Assembly: GCA_965237875.1 (NCBI GenBank)
Contig: CBDEGP010000001.1
Coordinates: 620,001-684,000, forward strand
Direction of reading: 5' to 3'
Source: DAOUJI01 sp965237875
GTDB taxonomy: Bacteria > Chloroflexota > Dehalococcoidia > Lucifugimonadales > JAGWBF01
Length of the DNA stretch: 64,000 bases
Below are positions 1 to 8,527 of this stretch, piece after piece; position 1 is the first letter of the stretch; every line of letters starts with the position of its first letter. The translations under genes were made by a program, and so were the position numbers. The notes under the pieces are model-generated. The model was given only the letters and a program-made list of their open reading frames with translations. It was not told the origin of the DNA and made no database searches.

Positions 1-436
1 CCAAATCGACGGTCAGCTTGTAGCCGGGGCTTTTCAGGGCCTTCTCCATAAGCTGCTGCACCTGGTCCTCGGGCAGATGGGCGGGTACGATGCCGTTGTC
101 GAAGCAGTTCTTGTGGAAGATGTCGGCAAAGCTGGGAGCGATGACCACGCGGAAACCGTAGTCCAGCAGGGCCCACGGGGCATGCTCGCGGGAGGAGCCG
201 CAGCCGAAGTTGCGGCCTCCCACCAGGATGGTGGAGTCGGTGTATCCGTCCTGGTTCAGGATGAAGTCCGGCTTGGGGCTGCCGTCTTCGTTGAATCTCC
301 AAGAAGAGAACAACGCGTCCTCGTATCCCGTGCGTTCGATGCGCTTCAGAAAGACGGCTGGGATAATCTGGTCGGTGTCCACGTTCACCCGGTCCAGGGG
401 CAGCGCTGGTCCGGTGGTCTTGGTTATGGGTTCCAT
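1..436 (-). CDS. leuD: 3-isopropylmalate dehydratase small subunit LeuD (3' end outside window)
   Basis: Small subunit of isopropylmalate isomerase, which pairs with LeuC to convert 2- to 3-isopropylmalate in leucine synthesis. Translating the minus strand from the ATG at 436 gives about 145 residues without a stop before the window ends. The swivel-domain signature GGRNFGCGSSREHAPWAL lies near residues 65-82, followed by a typical ADIFHKNC stretch. A GGAG-type ribosome site (GAGGAGAGCC) precedes the ATG. It lies 97 bp downstream of leuC on the same strand, as last visible gene of the ilv-leu operon. Family assignment is secure; only the C-terminus is missing. Confidence 0.95.
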   Translation of the reverse strand, partial: MEPITKTTGPALPLDRVNVDTDQIIPAVFLKRIERTGYEDALFSSWRFNEDGSPKPDFILNQDGYTDSTILVGGRNFGCGSSREHAPWALLDYGFRVVIAPSFADIFHKNCFDNGIVPAHLPEDQVQQLMEKALKSPGYKLTVDL

Positions 437-533
437 TTATGGCTCTCCTCTGCTAACGTCTTTTCCCCATCCTAACCTTCCCCCAGAGGCGTAAGGGACT
501 TTGTGGGGGAGGAGCTTGGAGGCGAATGTCCGG

Positions 534-1934
534 CTACTTCCACTCCCTGATGTCCACGAAGTGGCCGGCGATGGCGGCGGCGGCGGCCATCTGAGGGCTG
601 ACCAAGTGGGTGCGGCCGCCCTTGCCCTGACGCCCTTCGAAGTTGCGGTTGGATGTGGAGGCGCATCGCTCCCCCGGCTGGAGTATGTCGGGGTTCATGC
701 CCAGGCACATGGAACAGCCGGCCTCCCGCCAGTCGAAACCGGCGTCCTTGAATATTCCGTCGATCCCTTCCTTCTCGGCCTGGAGCTTTATCAAGGTCGA
801 ACCGGGCACCACCATGGCGTAGACGTTTGGGTTGACCCTCTTTCCCTTGACCACTTCGGCGGCGTTCCGCAAGTCTTCCAGCCTGGCATTGGTGCACGAT
901 CCCAGGAAGACCCGGTCCAGCTTGATTTCCTGCATGGGCGTGTTGGGCTCGAGGCCCATGTATTCCAGCGCCCTGACGCCTGCCTCCCTCTGGTCTGAGT
1001 CGTCGAAGGAAGCGGGGTCGGGGACCCGCCCCGTTACGGGCACGACCATGCCGGGGTTGGTGCCCCAGGTCACCAGAGGCTCCAGAGAAGCCGCGTCCAC
1101 CTGCACTACCGTGTCGAATACGGCGTCGGCGTCGGACGGCAGGTCTCGCCAGCGTTCGACTGCAGAGTCGAAGTCCGTGCCTTGGGGGGCGTGGGGCCTG
1201 CCCCGGAGATATTCGAAGGTTGTGTCGTCGGGGGACACCATGCCCGCCCTCGCGCCGCCCTCGATGGTCATGTTGCAGACCGTCATCCGCCCTTCCATGG
1301 ACAGGGACCTGAGCGCCTCGCCGGTGTATTCGATGACGTGGCCGATGCCTCCGTTGACTCCGATGCGCCCGATGATTCCCAGCGCCAGGTCCTTGGCCGT
1401 GACTCCGAAGGGAAGCGGCCCTTCCACTCGAATCTCCATGGTCTTTTGCTTGGCCTGGACCAGACACTGGGTGGCAAGCGCTTGTTCGACCTGCGTGGTG
1501 CCGATGCCCAGGGCCAGGGCGCCGAAAGCTCCGTGGGTGGACGTGTGGCTGTCTCCGCAGACGATGGTCTTGCCCGGCTGCGTGTATCCCTGTTCGGGGC
1601 CGATAATGTGGACGATGCCCTGGTTGGCGCTGTTCATGTCGAACAGGGTTATCCCGAACTCCTTTGCATTCCGCGTCATGGCCTCCAGCTGCTTGCGGGA
1701 CATATCGTCGGCGATGGGCTGGGACCTGTCCGACGTCGGCACGTTATGGTCCACAGTGGCCACAGTCAGCTCGGGCCGCCGGACCTGTCTTCCGGCCACA
1801 CGCAGGCCGTCGAAAGCCTGGGGCGACGTGACCTCATGGACCAGGTGCAGGTCAATGTAAAGCAGGGTTGACTGGCCCGGCTCCTCGTGGACCACGTGGC
1901 TGTCCCAGATCTTATCAAACATGGTTTTGCCCAT
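534..1934 (-). CDS. leuC: 3-isopropylmalate dehydratase large subunit LeuC
   Basis: Aconitase-family large subunit of isopropylmalate isomerase, a cytoplasmic 4Fe-4S enzyme. The 466 residues equal the usual LeuC length. Visible signatures are the VDHNVPT active-site segment near residue 60, CGDSHTSTHGAFG near 127-139, one cluster cysteine in FLGSCTNAR near residue 345, and the C-x2-C pair in GCSMCLGMNPD near 405. These three cysteines are the expected cluster ligands. It lies between leuA (66 bp upstream) and leuD, and should be transcribed from the T-box-controlled promoter at 7401. Nothing unusual seen. Confidence 0.97.
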   Translation of the reverse strand: MGKTMFDKIWDSHVVHEEPGQSTLLYIDLHLVHEVTSPQAFDGLRVAGRQVRRPELTVATVDHNVPTSDRSQPIADDMSRKQLEAMTRNAKEFGITLFDMNSANQGIVHIIGPEQGYTQPGKTIVCGDSHTSTHGAFGALALGIGTTQVEQALATQCLVQAKQKTMEIRVEGPLPFGVTAKDLALGIIGRIGVNGGIGHVIEYTGEALRSLSMEGRMTVCNMTIEGGARAGMVSPDDTTFEYLRGRPHAPQGTDFDSAVERWRDLPSDADAVFDTVVQVDAASLEPLVTWGTNPGMVVPVTGRVPDPASFDDSDQREAGVRALEYMGLEPNTPMQEIKLDRVFLGSCTNARLEDLRNAAEVVKGKRVNPNVYAMVVPGSTLIKLQAEKEGIDGIFKDAGFDWREAGCSMCLGMNPDILQPGERCASTSNRNFEGRQGKGGRTHLVSPQMAAAAAIAGHFVDIREWK

Positions 1935-2000
1935 GGGTGTGCCTCCTATTGGATCAAAGCGTCCAGGAATGTATGGGGGACCCCTTCACGTGAATCCCCG

Positions 2001-3569
2001 CTACGGGGTGGTCAGCGGGGCAACCTGGTAGGTTGCTCCGGTCTGGGCAAGGGCGCGGTTGACTGCGCTCAAGTAGGCGTTGGCGCTGGCGACAATGATG
2101 TCAGTCGCCGCCGCCCGCCCCGTGTAGACTTCACCGTCCTGATCCACGCGGATGACCACCTCGCCGATGGAGTCCAGGCCCTCGGTCACCGAGTGGACGT
2201 TGAAGTCGACGAGTTGGGCGCCTACACCGGCGGCTCGCTGGATGGCCTTGCACACCGCGTCCACAGGCCCGTTGCCGGTCGATGCGTCGCTGTAGACAAC
2301 ATCCTGCGGTCCGATAATCCGCACCGTGGCGGTTGCGATGTCGTGGTCGCCTCCGGAAAACTGTACATGGTCCAGCTTGAAAGTGGCGTACTCGTAGGCC
2401 ATGCGGTTTTCCTCTGCCATGAGGGATTCCAGGTCTCTGTCTGTGACTTCCGACTTCTTGTCGGCCAGGTCTTTGAAAGCGTCGAAAACCTTGTTCAGGT
2501 CAGACCTCTCCAGGTTGTAGCCCAGGTCTTCCAGGCGGGACCGTAGTCCCGCTCGGCCGCTGAGCTTGCCCAGCACCAGAGCGTTGCCGGGCCAACCAAT
2601 GGAGACGGGGTCCATGAGCTCATACGTGGTGCGTTCCTTGAGAACTCCGTCCTGGTGTATCCCCGAGGCATGACGGAAGGCGTTTTCCCCCACCACTGAC
2701 TTGTTGGGCTGTATGGGCATGCCTGTAATGCGGCTCACCATGCGGCTTGTGGGGTAGAGCTCGTGAGTGTGAGCATTCGTGGCAACGTTCATGTAGTCTT
2801 TCCTGGTGTGCAGGGCCATGATGATTTCTTCAACCGAGGCGTTGCCTGCCCGCTCTCCTATTCCGTTGATGCAGCCTTCCACCTGGCGGGCGCCAGCCTG
2901 GATCGCCGCAAGACTGTTGGCCACCGCAAGGCCGAGGTCGTTGTGGCAATGTACGCTGAGAGTCGCTCGGTGGATGTTGGGCACCTGTTCCTGGATGTCC
3001 AGCAGAAGCTGGGCGAACTGGGAGGGGATGGCGTAACCCACGGTGTCCGCGATGTTGACCGTGGTTGCTCCCGCGTCTATGACTGCTCTGAGCAGCTGGA
3101 ACAGGTATTCCGGATTGGTCCGGGTGGCGTCCATCGGCGAGAACTCCACGTCGGAGCAGTGTTTCTTGGCCATTGCCACCATGGACACGGCCTGCTCCAT
3201 CACCTCTTTCCGGTTCTTCCTGAGCTGGTGCATTATGTGGATGTCCGAGCTGGACAGGAAAACGTGGATGCGGGGGTTTTCAGCGCCCTTGATGGCCTCC
3301 CACGCGGCGTCCACGTCCTCAGGGACCGCCCGCGCCAGGGACGCTATAACGGGGCCCTTGAGGTCTTCCGCAATGGTCTTGACGGCCTGGAAGTCGCCCG
3401 GGCTTGATGCGGCGAAACCCGCCTCGATCACGTCAACGTTGAGCCGGCCCAACTGGCGGGCGATGACCAGCTTCTCTTCCCCGGTGAGTCCGATGCCGGC
3501 TGATTGCTCTCCGTCACGGAGAGTGGTGTCGAACACTATCACTTTTTCTTGGTCGATTTCCCGGTCCAT
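2001..3569 (-). CDS. leuA: 2-isopropylmalate synthase LeuA
   Basis: Condenses acetyl-CoA with 2-ketoisovalerate, the committed step of leucine synthesis. An upstream in-frame start at 3617 exists, but the ATG at 3569 has a GGAAGGG ribosome site just before it and begins close to the conserved catalytic motif DTTLRDGEQSAG (residues 14-25), so I use it (522 aa, the usual length). The metal-binding HxH motif is in LSVHCHNDLGLA near residue 205. Roughly the last 130 residues match the LeuA regulatory domain, which in the family binds leucine for feedback inhibition. It sits between ilvC and leuC in the branched-chain operon. Confidence 0.96.
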   Translation of the reverse strand: MDREIDQEKVIVFDTTLRDGEQSAGIGLTGEEKLVIARQLGRLNVDVIEAGFAASSPGDFQAVKTIAEDLKGPVIASLARAVPEDVDAAWEAIKGAENPRIHVFLSSSDIHIMHQLRKNRKEVMEQAVSMVAMAKKHCSDVEFSPMDATRTNPEYLFQLLRAVIDAGATTVNIADTVGYAIPSQFAQLLLDIQEQVPNIHRATLSVHCHNDLGLAVANSLAAIQAGARQVEGCINGIGERAGNASVEEIIMALHTRKDYMNVATNAHTHELYPTSRMVSRITGMPIQPNKSVVGENAFRHASGIHQDGVLKERTTYELMDPVSIGWPGNALVLGKLSGRAGLRSRLEDLGYNLERSDLNKVFDAFKDLADKKSEVTDRDLESLMAEENRMAYEYATFKLDHVQFSGGDHDIATATVRIIGPQDVVYSDASTGNGPVDAVCKAIQRAAGVGAQLVDFNVHSVTEGLDSIGEVVIRVDQDGEVYTGRAAATDIIVASANAYLSAVNRALAQTGATYQVAPLTTP

Positions 3570-3752
3570 TGTCACCCTTCCCTTCCGGTCCTCAGTGTGA
3601 TGTCGGGATACGCGCAACTCGATGGTTGGAAGATGGAGCCGGACCTGAGGGCGCCGTAGTCCGCCCTCTCCAGCCCTGCCGGGATCAGAGAGCGGCGGCG
3701 AACTACGTTCACCATTGCCTCCATTGATGTCTTACGTGTGGAATTCATGGCC

Positions 3753-4763
3753 TTAGTCAATTTCCACAGGGTTCATCCAGGGCATCATGCGCCTCAACTC
3801 CCTGCCGACGGTCTCGATTTGATGTTCGTTGGCGTCGTTCCTGAGTTGAAGGAACCGCTGGCGTCCTTCGTCATTCTCGGCCATCCACTCCTTCGCAAAG
3901 CTGCCGTCCTGGATGTCCTTGAGAATTTGCTTCATGTTCTCCCGCACGTGCTCGTCGATGACCCTGGGTCCCCGGGAGTAGTCGCCGTACTCGGCGGTGT
4001 CGCTCACGGAGTAGCGCATGTACTTGAAGCCGCCCTGGAAGATCAGGTCCACGATGAGCTTCATTTCGTGCAGGCATTCGAAATAAGCCAGCTCGGGCGG
4101 ATACCCCGCCTCCACCAGTGTCTCGAAAGCGGCCTTGATGAGGGATGTTACGCCGCCACAGAGCACGTTCTGCTCGCCGAACAGGTCGGTCTCAGTCTCG
4201 TCTTTGAAGGTGGTCTCCAGCACTCCGGCGTTGGTGGACCCTATGCCCTTGGCGTAGGCAAGGGTGGTCTTCAGGGCGTCGCCGGTGGCGTCCTGGTGGA
4301 TTGCCAGCAGGGCCGGGACTCCGATGCCCTCTGTGAACATCTCCCGCATCCGGTGGCCCGGGGCTTTGGGCGCCACCATGGAGACGTTCAGGTCGGGGCT
4401 GGGCGCTATCTGCTCGTAGTGGATGTTGAAGCCGTGCCCGAACATCAAAGTCGACCCCGCCTTGATATGCGGTTGAATCGACTGCTTGTAGACCGAACCC
4501 TGGACGTGGTCCGGAATGAGCATCATGACGATGTCCGAACTGCCGGTCGCCTCTTCCACGTCGGCCACTTCCAGGCCTGCGCTCCTGGCGACTTCGCGGC
4601 TTTTGCTGGCCGGAGCAAGCCCCACGATGACCTTTTGCCCGTTGTCGTTCAGGTTGAGGGCGTGGGCGTGGCCCTGGCTTCCGTAGCCGATTATTCCGAT
4701 GGTCTTGCCTTCCAGGTCGTTCAGGTCTGCGTCATTGTCATAGTAGACATTTGGGCTTGTCAT
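3753..4763 (-). CDS. ilvC: Ketol-acid reductoisomerase IlvC (class I)
   Basis: NADPH- and Mg-dependent isomeroreductase that turns acetolactate or acetohydroxybutyrate into the dihydroxy acid for valine, leucine and isoleucine. The 336 residues are the class I short-form length. The Rossmann motif GYGSQGHAHALNL spans residues 26-38, followed by GHGFNIHY near 110 and the metal-binding ETDLFGEQ (near 190) and ECLHEMKLI (near 227) segments. The gene starts 14 bp after ilvN ends and is clearly cotranscribed. Downstream there are 183 bp before leuA. Confidence 0.97.
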   Translation of the reverse strand: MTSPNVYYDNDADLNDLEGKTIGIIGYGSQGHAHALNLNDNGQKVIVGLAPASKSREVARSAGLEVADVEEATGSSDIVMMLIPDHVQGSVYKQSIQPHIKAGSTLMFGHGFNIHYEQIAPSPDLNVSMVAPKAPGHRMREMFTEGIGVPALLAIHQDATGDALKTTLAYAKGIGSTNAGVLETTFKDETETDLFGEQNVLCGGVTSLIKAAFETLVEAGYPPELAYFECLHEMKLIVDLIFQGGFKYMRYSVSDTAEYGDYSRGPRVIDEHVRENMKQILKDIQDGSFAKEWMAENDEGRQRFLQLRNDANEHQIETVGRELRRMMPWMNPVEID

Positions 4764-4777
4764 ATCGTTTCCCTCTC

Positions 4778-5329
4778 TTACTGGCTGTCGCCGGACTCAT
4801 CGACCTCGGACGTCTGGGCTTGCGGAGAGCCTCCTCGGCCGTTGGGCAATACGCTCCGGGACATGGCGATTCGGCCCGTGCGCATAACCTCCCTTATTCC
4901 GAAGGGCTTCAGCAGGTTGAACAGCGAGTTTATCCTCTCCTCGTCCCCGGTGGCCTCGATGATCAGGGAGGTCTGGCTCACGTCCAGGATGTCGGCGCCG
5001 AAGATGTTCACCAACTGCATGATTTCGCTTCGTGTCGAAGGCGTTGCGTGGACCCGTATCATGGCCAACTCACGGAGGACCACTTCTTCGTTCTTGTAGT
5101 CCGAGACCTTGATGACCTCAATCAGCTTGTTCAGCTGCTTGGTGCACTGCTCTACGGTGAACTCGTCTCCTTCAACGACGAAAGTCATTCTGGACAGGTT
5201 CGGCTGCTCGCTCTGCCCGACGGCCAAGCTTGCGATATTGAAACCCCTACGGCGGAACAGGCTGGATATTCTGTTGAGGACTCCCGGCTTGTCCTGCACG
5301 AGAGCCACTATGGTGTGTTGGCCCGCCAT
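4778..5329 (-). CDS. ilvN: Acetolactate synthase small (regulatory) subunit IlvN/IlvH
   Basis: Regulatory subunit of acetohydroxyacid synthase; it activates IlvB and carries valine feedback inhibition. The true start is the ATG at 5329, which shares its A with the last base of the ilvB stop codon (TAATG), so the two are translationally coupled. The open frame extends upstream of this ATG, but that part is only an out-of-frame reading of ilvB. The 183 residues begin with the ACT domain (HTIVALVQDKPGVLNRISSL, residues 4-23) and continue into the IlvN C-terminal domain (TRSEIMQLVNIFGADILDVS). The last 20 residues form a polar tail beyond the conserved fold. Confidence 0.95.
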   Translation of the reverse strand: MAGQHTIVALVQDKPGVLNRISSLFRRRGFNIASLAVGQSEQPNLSRMTFVVEGDEFTVEQCTKQLNKLIEVIKVSDYKNEEVVLRELAMIRVHATPSTRSEIMQLVNIFGADILDVSQTSLIIEATGDEERINSLFNLLKPFGIREVMRTGRIAMSRSVLPNGRGGSPQAQTSEVDESGDSQ

Positions 5330-7017
5330 TAGGTTGGTATCTCCTCGGGCTCCTCTATGAGCTCGTTGATGCTCTCTCCCGCCGGAATCATGGGGTACAC
5401 GTTCTCTTCCTGCTCCACCTGGAAGTCGATGACGACCGGGCCGGGTTCGGCCATTGCCTGCTCCAGGGCTGGCACGACCTGGTCCTTTTCCGTGACGCGC
5501 AGGCCCATGATGCCATAGGCTTCGGCCAGCTTCACAAAGTCGGGGTTCCCGGTGTAATAGGTCGCCGTATAGGTCTTTTGGTAGAAGAGGTCCTGCCACT
5601 GGCGCACCATGCCAAGGAACCCGTTGTTCATAATGGCGAATTTGACGGGAATGTTGGCCTCCACAGCCGTGGCCAGGTCGCACAGCGTCATCTGAAAGCC
5701 GCCGTCTCCCGCAATGGACCAGACGGGCTTGTCCGGCCTTCCCACCTTTGCGCCCAGGGCTGCCGGCACCTCGAAACCCATGGCGCCCAGTCCCCCGGAA
5801 GTGATGAGCATATTGTGCTCCTTGAAGGAGCAGTGCTGGGCGGCCCACATCTGGTGCTGGCCCACTCCCGTGATGATTATCGCCCTGCTGTCGGTCACCT
5901 CTGAGAGCTTTCTCAGGATGAACTGGGGGAGCAGCTTGTTGGTGTCCCTTATCTTCAACGACGGGTGTTCCAACCGCATCCGCTCGATGTGCTTGATCCA
6001 GTCGGAGTGGTCTGCGGGCTCCACCTGCGGCCCCAGGGCCTGAAGGACCCTCTTGAGGTCGCCTACGATGGGCACGGTGGCCTTGACGTTCTTGCTGATC
6101 TCCGAGGGGTCGATGTCAACGTGAATGACCTTGGCGTTGGGAGCGAAGGCGCTCAGCCTTCCGGTCACCCGGTCGTCGAAGCGGGCCCCCAGGGAAATGA
6201 TCAGGTCCGCCTGGTCCAGGGCCATGCTGGCGTAGGCCATTCCGTGCATCCCAGGCATCCCCACGTTCAGGAAGTGGTCCGACGGGAAGGAACTGATCCC
6301 CAGAAGCGTCGTTATGACGGGAATCTGGGCCTTCTCCGCCAGATCCTGGACCTCTTTGTAAGCCCGGGATATGGTGATGCCGTGACCGGCCAGTATCACC
6401 GGGCGTTTGGACTCACTGATGAGATTGACCGCCTTCCGGATCTGCGCGGGATGGCCTTCCAGATTTGGCTTGTAGCCGGGAAGGTCCACGCTGGCCGGGT
6501 ACACGAAGTCCCCCTGAATGGCCAGGACGTCCTTGGGTATGTCCACTAGGACGGGCCCGGGTCTTCCGGTGTTGGCTATGTAGAAAGCCTCTTTAATGGC
6601 GGCGGCTATGTCTTCCGGGTCCATGACCAGGTAGTTGTGCTTGGTGATGGGCAGAGTGATGCCGGTTACGTCCGTCTCCTGGAAAGCGTCCTTGCCAATG
6701 GCCGGGCGGGCCACCTGTCCGGTGATGGCCACCACGGGGATGGAGTCCATCTGGGCGCACGCCAGCCCCGTGGCCAGGTTGGTGGCTCCCGGACCCGACG
6801 TGGCTATGCATACGCCCACCCGTCCCGTTGCGCGGGCGTATCCGTCGGCGGCCATCACGGCCGCCTGCTCGTGGCGCACGAGGATGTGGCGCAGCTGAGG
6901 GTATTGGTGAAGCACGCCGTAAAGCGGCAATATGGCGCCGCCAGGCAGTCCAAAGGCCACGTCCACTCCTTCCCTCAGAAGACTTTCACAAACGATCTGG
7001 GCTCCGGTGAGTCTCAT
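5329..7017 (-). CDS. ilvB: Acetolactate synthase large (catalytic) subunit IlvB
   Basis: ThDP- and FAD-dependent enzyme condensing pyruvate with pyruvate or 2-ketobutyrate, the first shared step of branched-chain amino acid synthesis. At 562 aa it has the family length. The catalytic glutamate lies in LVRHEQAAVMAADGYAR (near residue 50), the ISLGARFDDRVTGR FAD region is central, and the ThDP/Mg motif runs from GDGGFQMTLCDLATAVE to the NN pair near residues 435-465. First gene of the operon; its ATG at 7017 lies 42 nt below the attenuator T-tract of the T-box leader, which should control its expression according to tRNA charging. Confidence 0.97.
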   Translation of the reverse strand: MRLTGAQIVCESLLREGVDVAFGLPGGAILPLYGVLHQYPQLRHILVRHEQAAVMAADGYARATGRVGVCIATSGPGATNLATGLACAQMDSIPVVAITGQVARPAIGKDAFQETDVTGITLPITKHNYLVMDPEDIAAAIKEAFYIANTGRPGPVLVDIPKDVLAIQGDFVYPASVDLPGYKPNLEGHPAQIRKAVNLISESKRPVILAGHGITISRAYKEVQDLAEKAQIPVITTLLGISSFPSDHFLNVGMPGMHGMAYASMALDQADLIISLGARFDDRVTGRLSAFAPNAKVIHVDIDPSEISKNVKATVPIVGDLKRVLQALGPQVEPADHSDWIKHIERMRLEHPSLKIRDTNKLLPQFILRKLSEVTDSRAIIITGVGQHQMWAAQHCSFKEHNMLITSGGLGAMGFEVPAALGAKVGRPDKPVWSIAGDGGFQMTLCDLATAVEANIPVKFAIMNNGFLGMVRQWQDLFYQKTYTATYYTGNPDFVKLAEAYGIMGLRVTEKDQVVPALEQAMAEPGPVVIDFQVEQEENVYPMIPAGESINELIEEPEEIPT

Positions 7018-7059
7018 TTTCCTTCCCCGTCCTCAAGCGGCGTGTAAACGCCGCATAAA

Positions 7060-7091
7060 TTAAAAAAGGCCCATCCCTGTAAGGGACGGGC
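7060..7091 (-). terminator. Intrinsic attenuator terminator of the T-box leader
   Basis: On the minus strand GCCCGTCCCT-TAC-AGGGATGGGC forms a 10-bp stem (one G-U pair) with a short loop, followed immediately by CTTTTTTAATT. Its 5' arm lies just beyond the T-box sequence, so stem and antiterminator should be mutually exclusive. Confidence 0.9.
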
Positions 7092-7366
7092 TCTTCTCCC
7101 GCGGTGCCACCCTAATTCCCCTCAGGCCGGATTTGATGCACCAAGCCATTGGGACGCCTCATCGACTATTAACGGTGTCGGACCGCCGAGCCCTACTGTT
7201 GGTTCAGGCTGGCCGCTCCGGGGCGAGTTCAGGGCCTCGCTGGTTCCGGCCTCACACCGTGGGCTTGCTTCATGCCTTGAGCTCGATGGAAGCAGACCCT
7301 TTGCCGGTTCGCTATACCAGTGTACCCCTACTACTCCCCTTCTCAGCGGAGCAATCTTCAATTAAC
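7060..7366 (-). promoter_or_regulatory. T-box leader riboswitch, probably leucine-specific, upstream of ilvB
   Basis: The minus strand carries AATTAGGGTGGCACCGCGGG at 7116-7097, the canonical T-box antiterminator sequence, directly followed by a GC-rich terminator with a T-run. About 250 nt of structured leader lie upstream, including the AGTAGTA-containing stem I region near 7335. T-box RNAs bind uncharged tRNA through a specifier codon and, when the tRNA is uncharged, form the antiterminator. The hexamer GAACTC at 7230-7225 resembles a specifier loop, which would make CUC (Leu) the specifier at 7227-7225. That choice is inference from motif and from the downstream leucine genes; the T-box itself is certain. 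Confidence 0.93.
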
Positions 7367-7372
7367 CGGCCC

Positions 7373-7401
7373 AGTGTATCAGCGCCCTTGCCCCTTGTCA
7401 A
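7373..7401 (-). promoter_or_regulatory. Sigma70-type promoter of the ilv-leu operon
   Basis: Minus strand TTGACA at 7401-7396, then exactly 17 bp, then TACACT at 7378-7373. This predicts a start near 7366, at the 5' end of the T-box stem I. Consensus -35, near-consensus -10 and ideal spacing make it the best promoter seen in the window. Confidence 0.8.
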
Positions 7402-7532
7402 ATTTCGTTCGGGTTAGGCGCCGGGAGTGTTAACATCAAAATCATAGGCCGCCGGTTGCATGACTGGCGGATGAAGTTGTAACGTATAGTTTTACTCAGA
7501 GTGGGCTGCTTTGTAAATTGGGGGGTGACCAG

Positions 7533-7988
7533 GTGGCACAGTTTACAAGTGATATTCCGTCGTCGCCCGAGGTCACGATCAACGTATGTGGCGGTGTGGA
7601 AATTAGAGTGCCGGCTAACCGATGGCAGGAATTGCGCAAGGCGAAATGGTTTAACCCCACGCGTCAAGCAATGGCTGCCCTGCCGTGGGATGCCGACAAT
7701 TGGACTACGGACGGCGTGCGCACTCAACCTTCTGCGGTTGTCGATATGCTGGCGATATTGGTCAAGGTCCTTGACAACCGTACTCCGCCTCCAAGTGTAG
7801 TTCCCACGTGGAGGGGGGGCGTACAGGTCGAATGGCACAGAAACAACGTGGATTTCGAGATCCAAGCTGACCCACAGGGAGAGATTGAATACTTTTTCAG
7901 TGGTCCACACGAAGAGTGTGAAGGGCGGGCTTGGGACGACCTCAACCAATTGGCCGAGTACGTGCAGGCAATTACTGTTAGTGAATGA
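7533..7988 (+). CDS. Conserved-looking hypothetical protein, first of an overlapping pair
   Basis: I do not recognise a named family. I place the start at GTG 7533, five bases after a GGGGGGTGA ribosome site, rather than at TTG 7518. The 151-residue product is soluble, with no signal peptide or membrane segment. The most distinctive part is a C-terminal stretch (VEWHRNNVDFEIQADPQG, then an acidic, aromatic region) built like an alternating beta segment. The stop overlaps the next gene by ATGA, so the two are translationally coupled. It is transcribed divergently from the ilv operon. Two-gene ATGA-coupled pairs of small soluble proteins beside toxin-antitoxin genes often act together, but a toxin-antitoxin role here is speculation. 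Confidence 0.75.
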   Translation: MAQFTSDIPSSPEVTINVCGGVEIRVPANRWQELRKAKWFNPTRQAMAALPWDADNWTTDGVRTQPSAVVDMLAILVKVLDNRTPPPSVVPTWRGGVQVEWHRNNVDFEIQADPQGEIEYFFSGPHEECEGRAWDDLNQLAEYVQAITVSE

Positions 7989-8368
7989 TCGGGCTCGGTG
8001 AGGACGACGCAGACATTGGCGACGGCGAGGTCGTGCTCCGGCGCGTAGCTGAGGACTTCACCGTTTACGATAGCAACTTACAAAGGCGTCGGGCTTCCAC
8101 ACAAGCCTTCCTGCAAGGCGGCCCCGATGGGCTTGTTTCCGTGTACCTGAGTTCTGAGACCACCCCTGAAGCAATTGCCAGTGGAGGGCCAGAGAGATTT
8201 CTAGTGTCCATAACGGTGGGCGAACTGCGTGCACAGGAGCTGGGAATAGTCCGTGACCCCTCGTCCGGCGGACCCGGCCATTGCGTCATTACGGGTAGGA
8301 AGACCAAGGGCAGACTAAACCGGATTGTCCAGAAGGCTGAATGGGTAGAAGGCTACGCGCCGGAATAA
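7985..8368 (+). CDS. Hypothetical protein, second of an overlapping pair
   Basis: Starts inside the stop codon of the preceding gene (ATGA). It encodes 127 residues without signal peptide or membrane segments. The N-terminal half is mixed beta strand and polar; the C-terminal third is basic (GRKTKGRLNRIVQKAEW), consistent with nucleic acid or protein contact, though no family motif is recognised. Codon use and composition match the window. The tight coupling to the upstream gene shows the pair is made together; function unknown. Confidence 0.72.
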   Translation: MIGLGEDDADIGDGEVVLRRVAEDFTVYDSNLQRRRASTQAFLQGGPDGLVSVYLSSETTPEAIASGGPERFLVSITVGELRAQELGIVRDPSSGGPGHCVITGRKTKGRLNRIVQKAEWVEGYAPE

Positions 8369-8478
8369 CATAAGGGGCCTACCCGCCGCGCAGGCAAGTG
8401 GCTCGCTGTCTTTTCCAGCCGCGCGTTCCAAGACTCGACGCCTTCGAGGAGCCATGCTATGTGTTCAGGGTTCGCCAT
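8353..8478 (-). pseudogene. Remnant of a pentapeptide-repeat protein N-terminus
   Basis: The minus strand from ATG 8478 encodes 41 residues beginning MANPEHIAWLLEGVESWNAR. That is the leader typically found ahead of pentapeptide-repeat proteins (MANPEH...L..GVE.WN.WR). After about 24 residues the similarity stops and no pentapeptide repeats follow. The reading frame then overlaps the 3' end of the plus-strand gene ending at 8368. I read it as a truncated leftover, possibly cut when the neighbouring pair arrived. Family recognition is from memory of the motif, so confidence is moderate. Confidence 0.4.
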
Positions 8479-8527
8479 GAGGCCTGTCCTCCGACGCTTG
8501 TCTAATTGCACCTAATGCGAATCTGAA

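Noticed and set aside
3738..5099. 453-codon plus-strand frame over ilvC and ilvN
   Set aside because: Lies antisense to two unambiguous enzymes; no start signal or domain.
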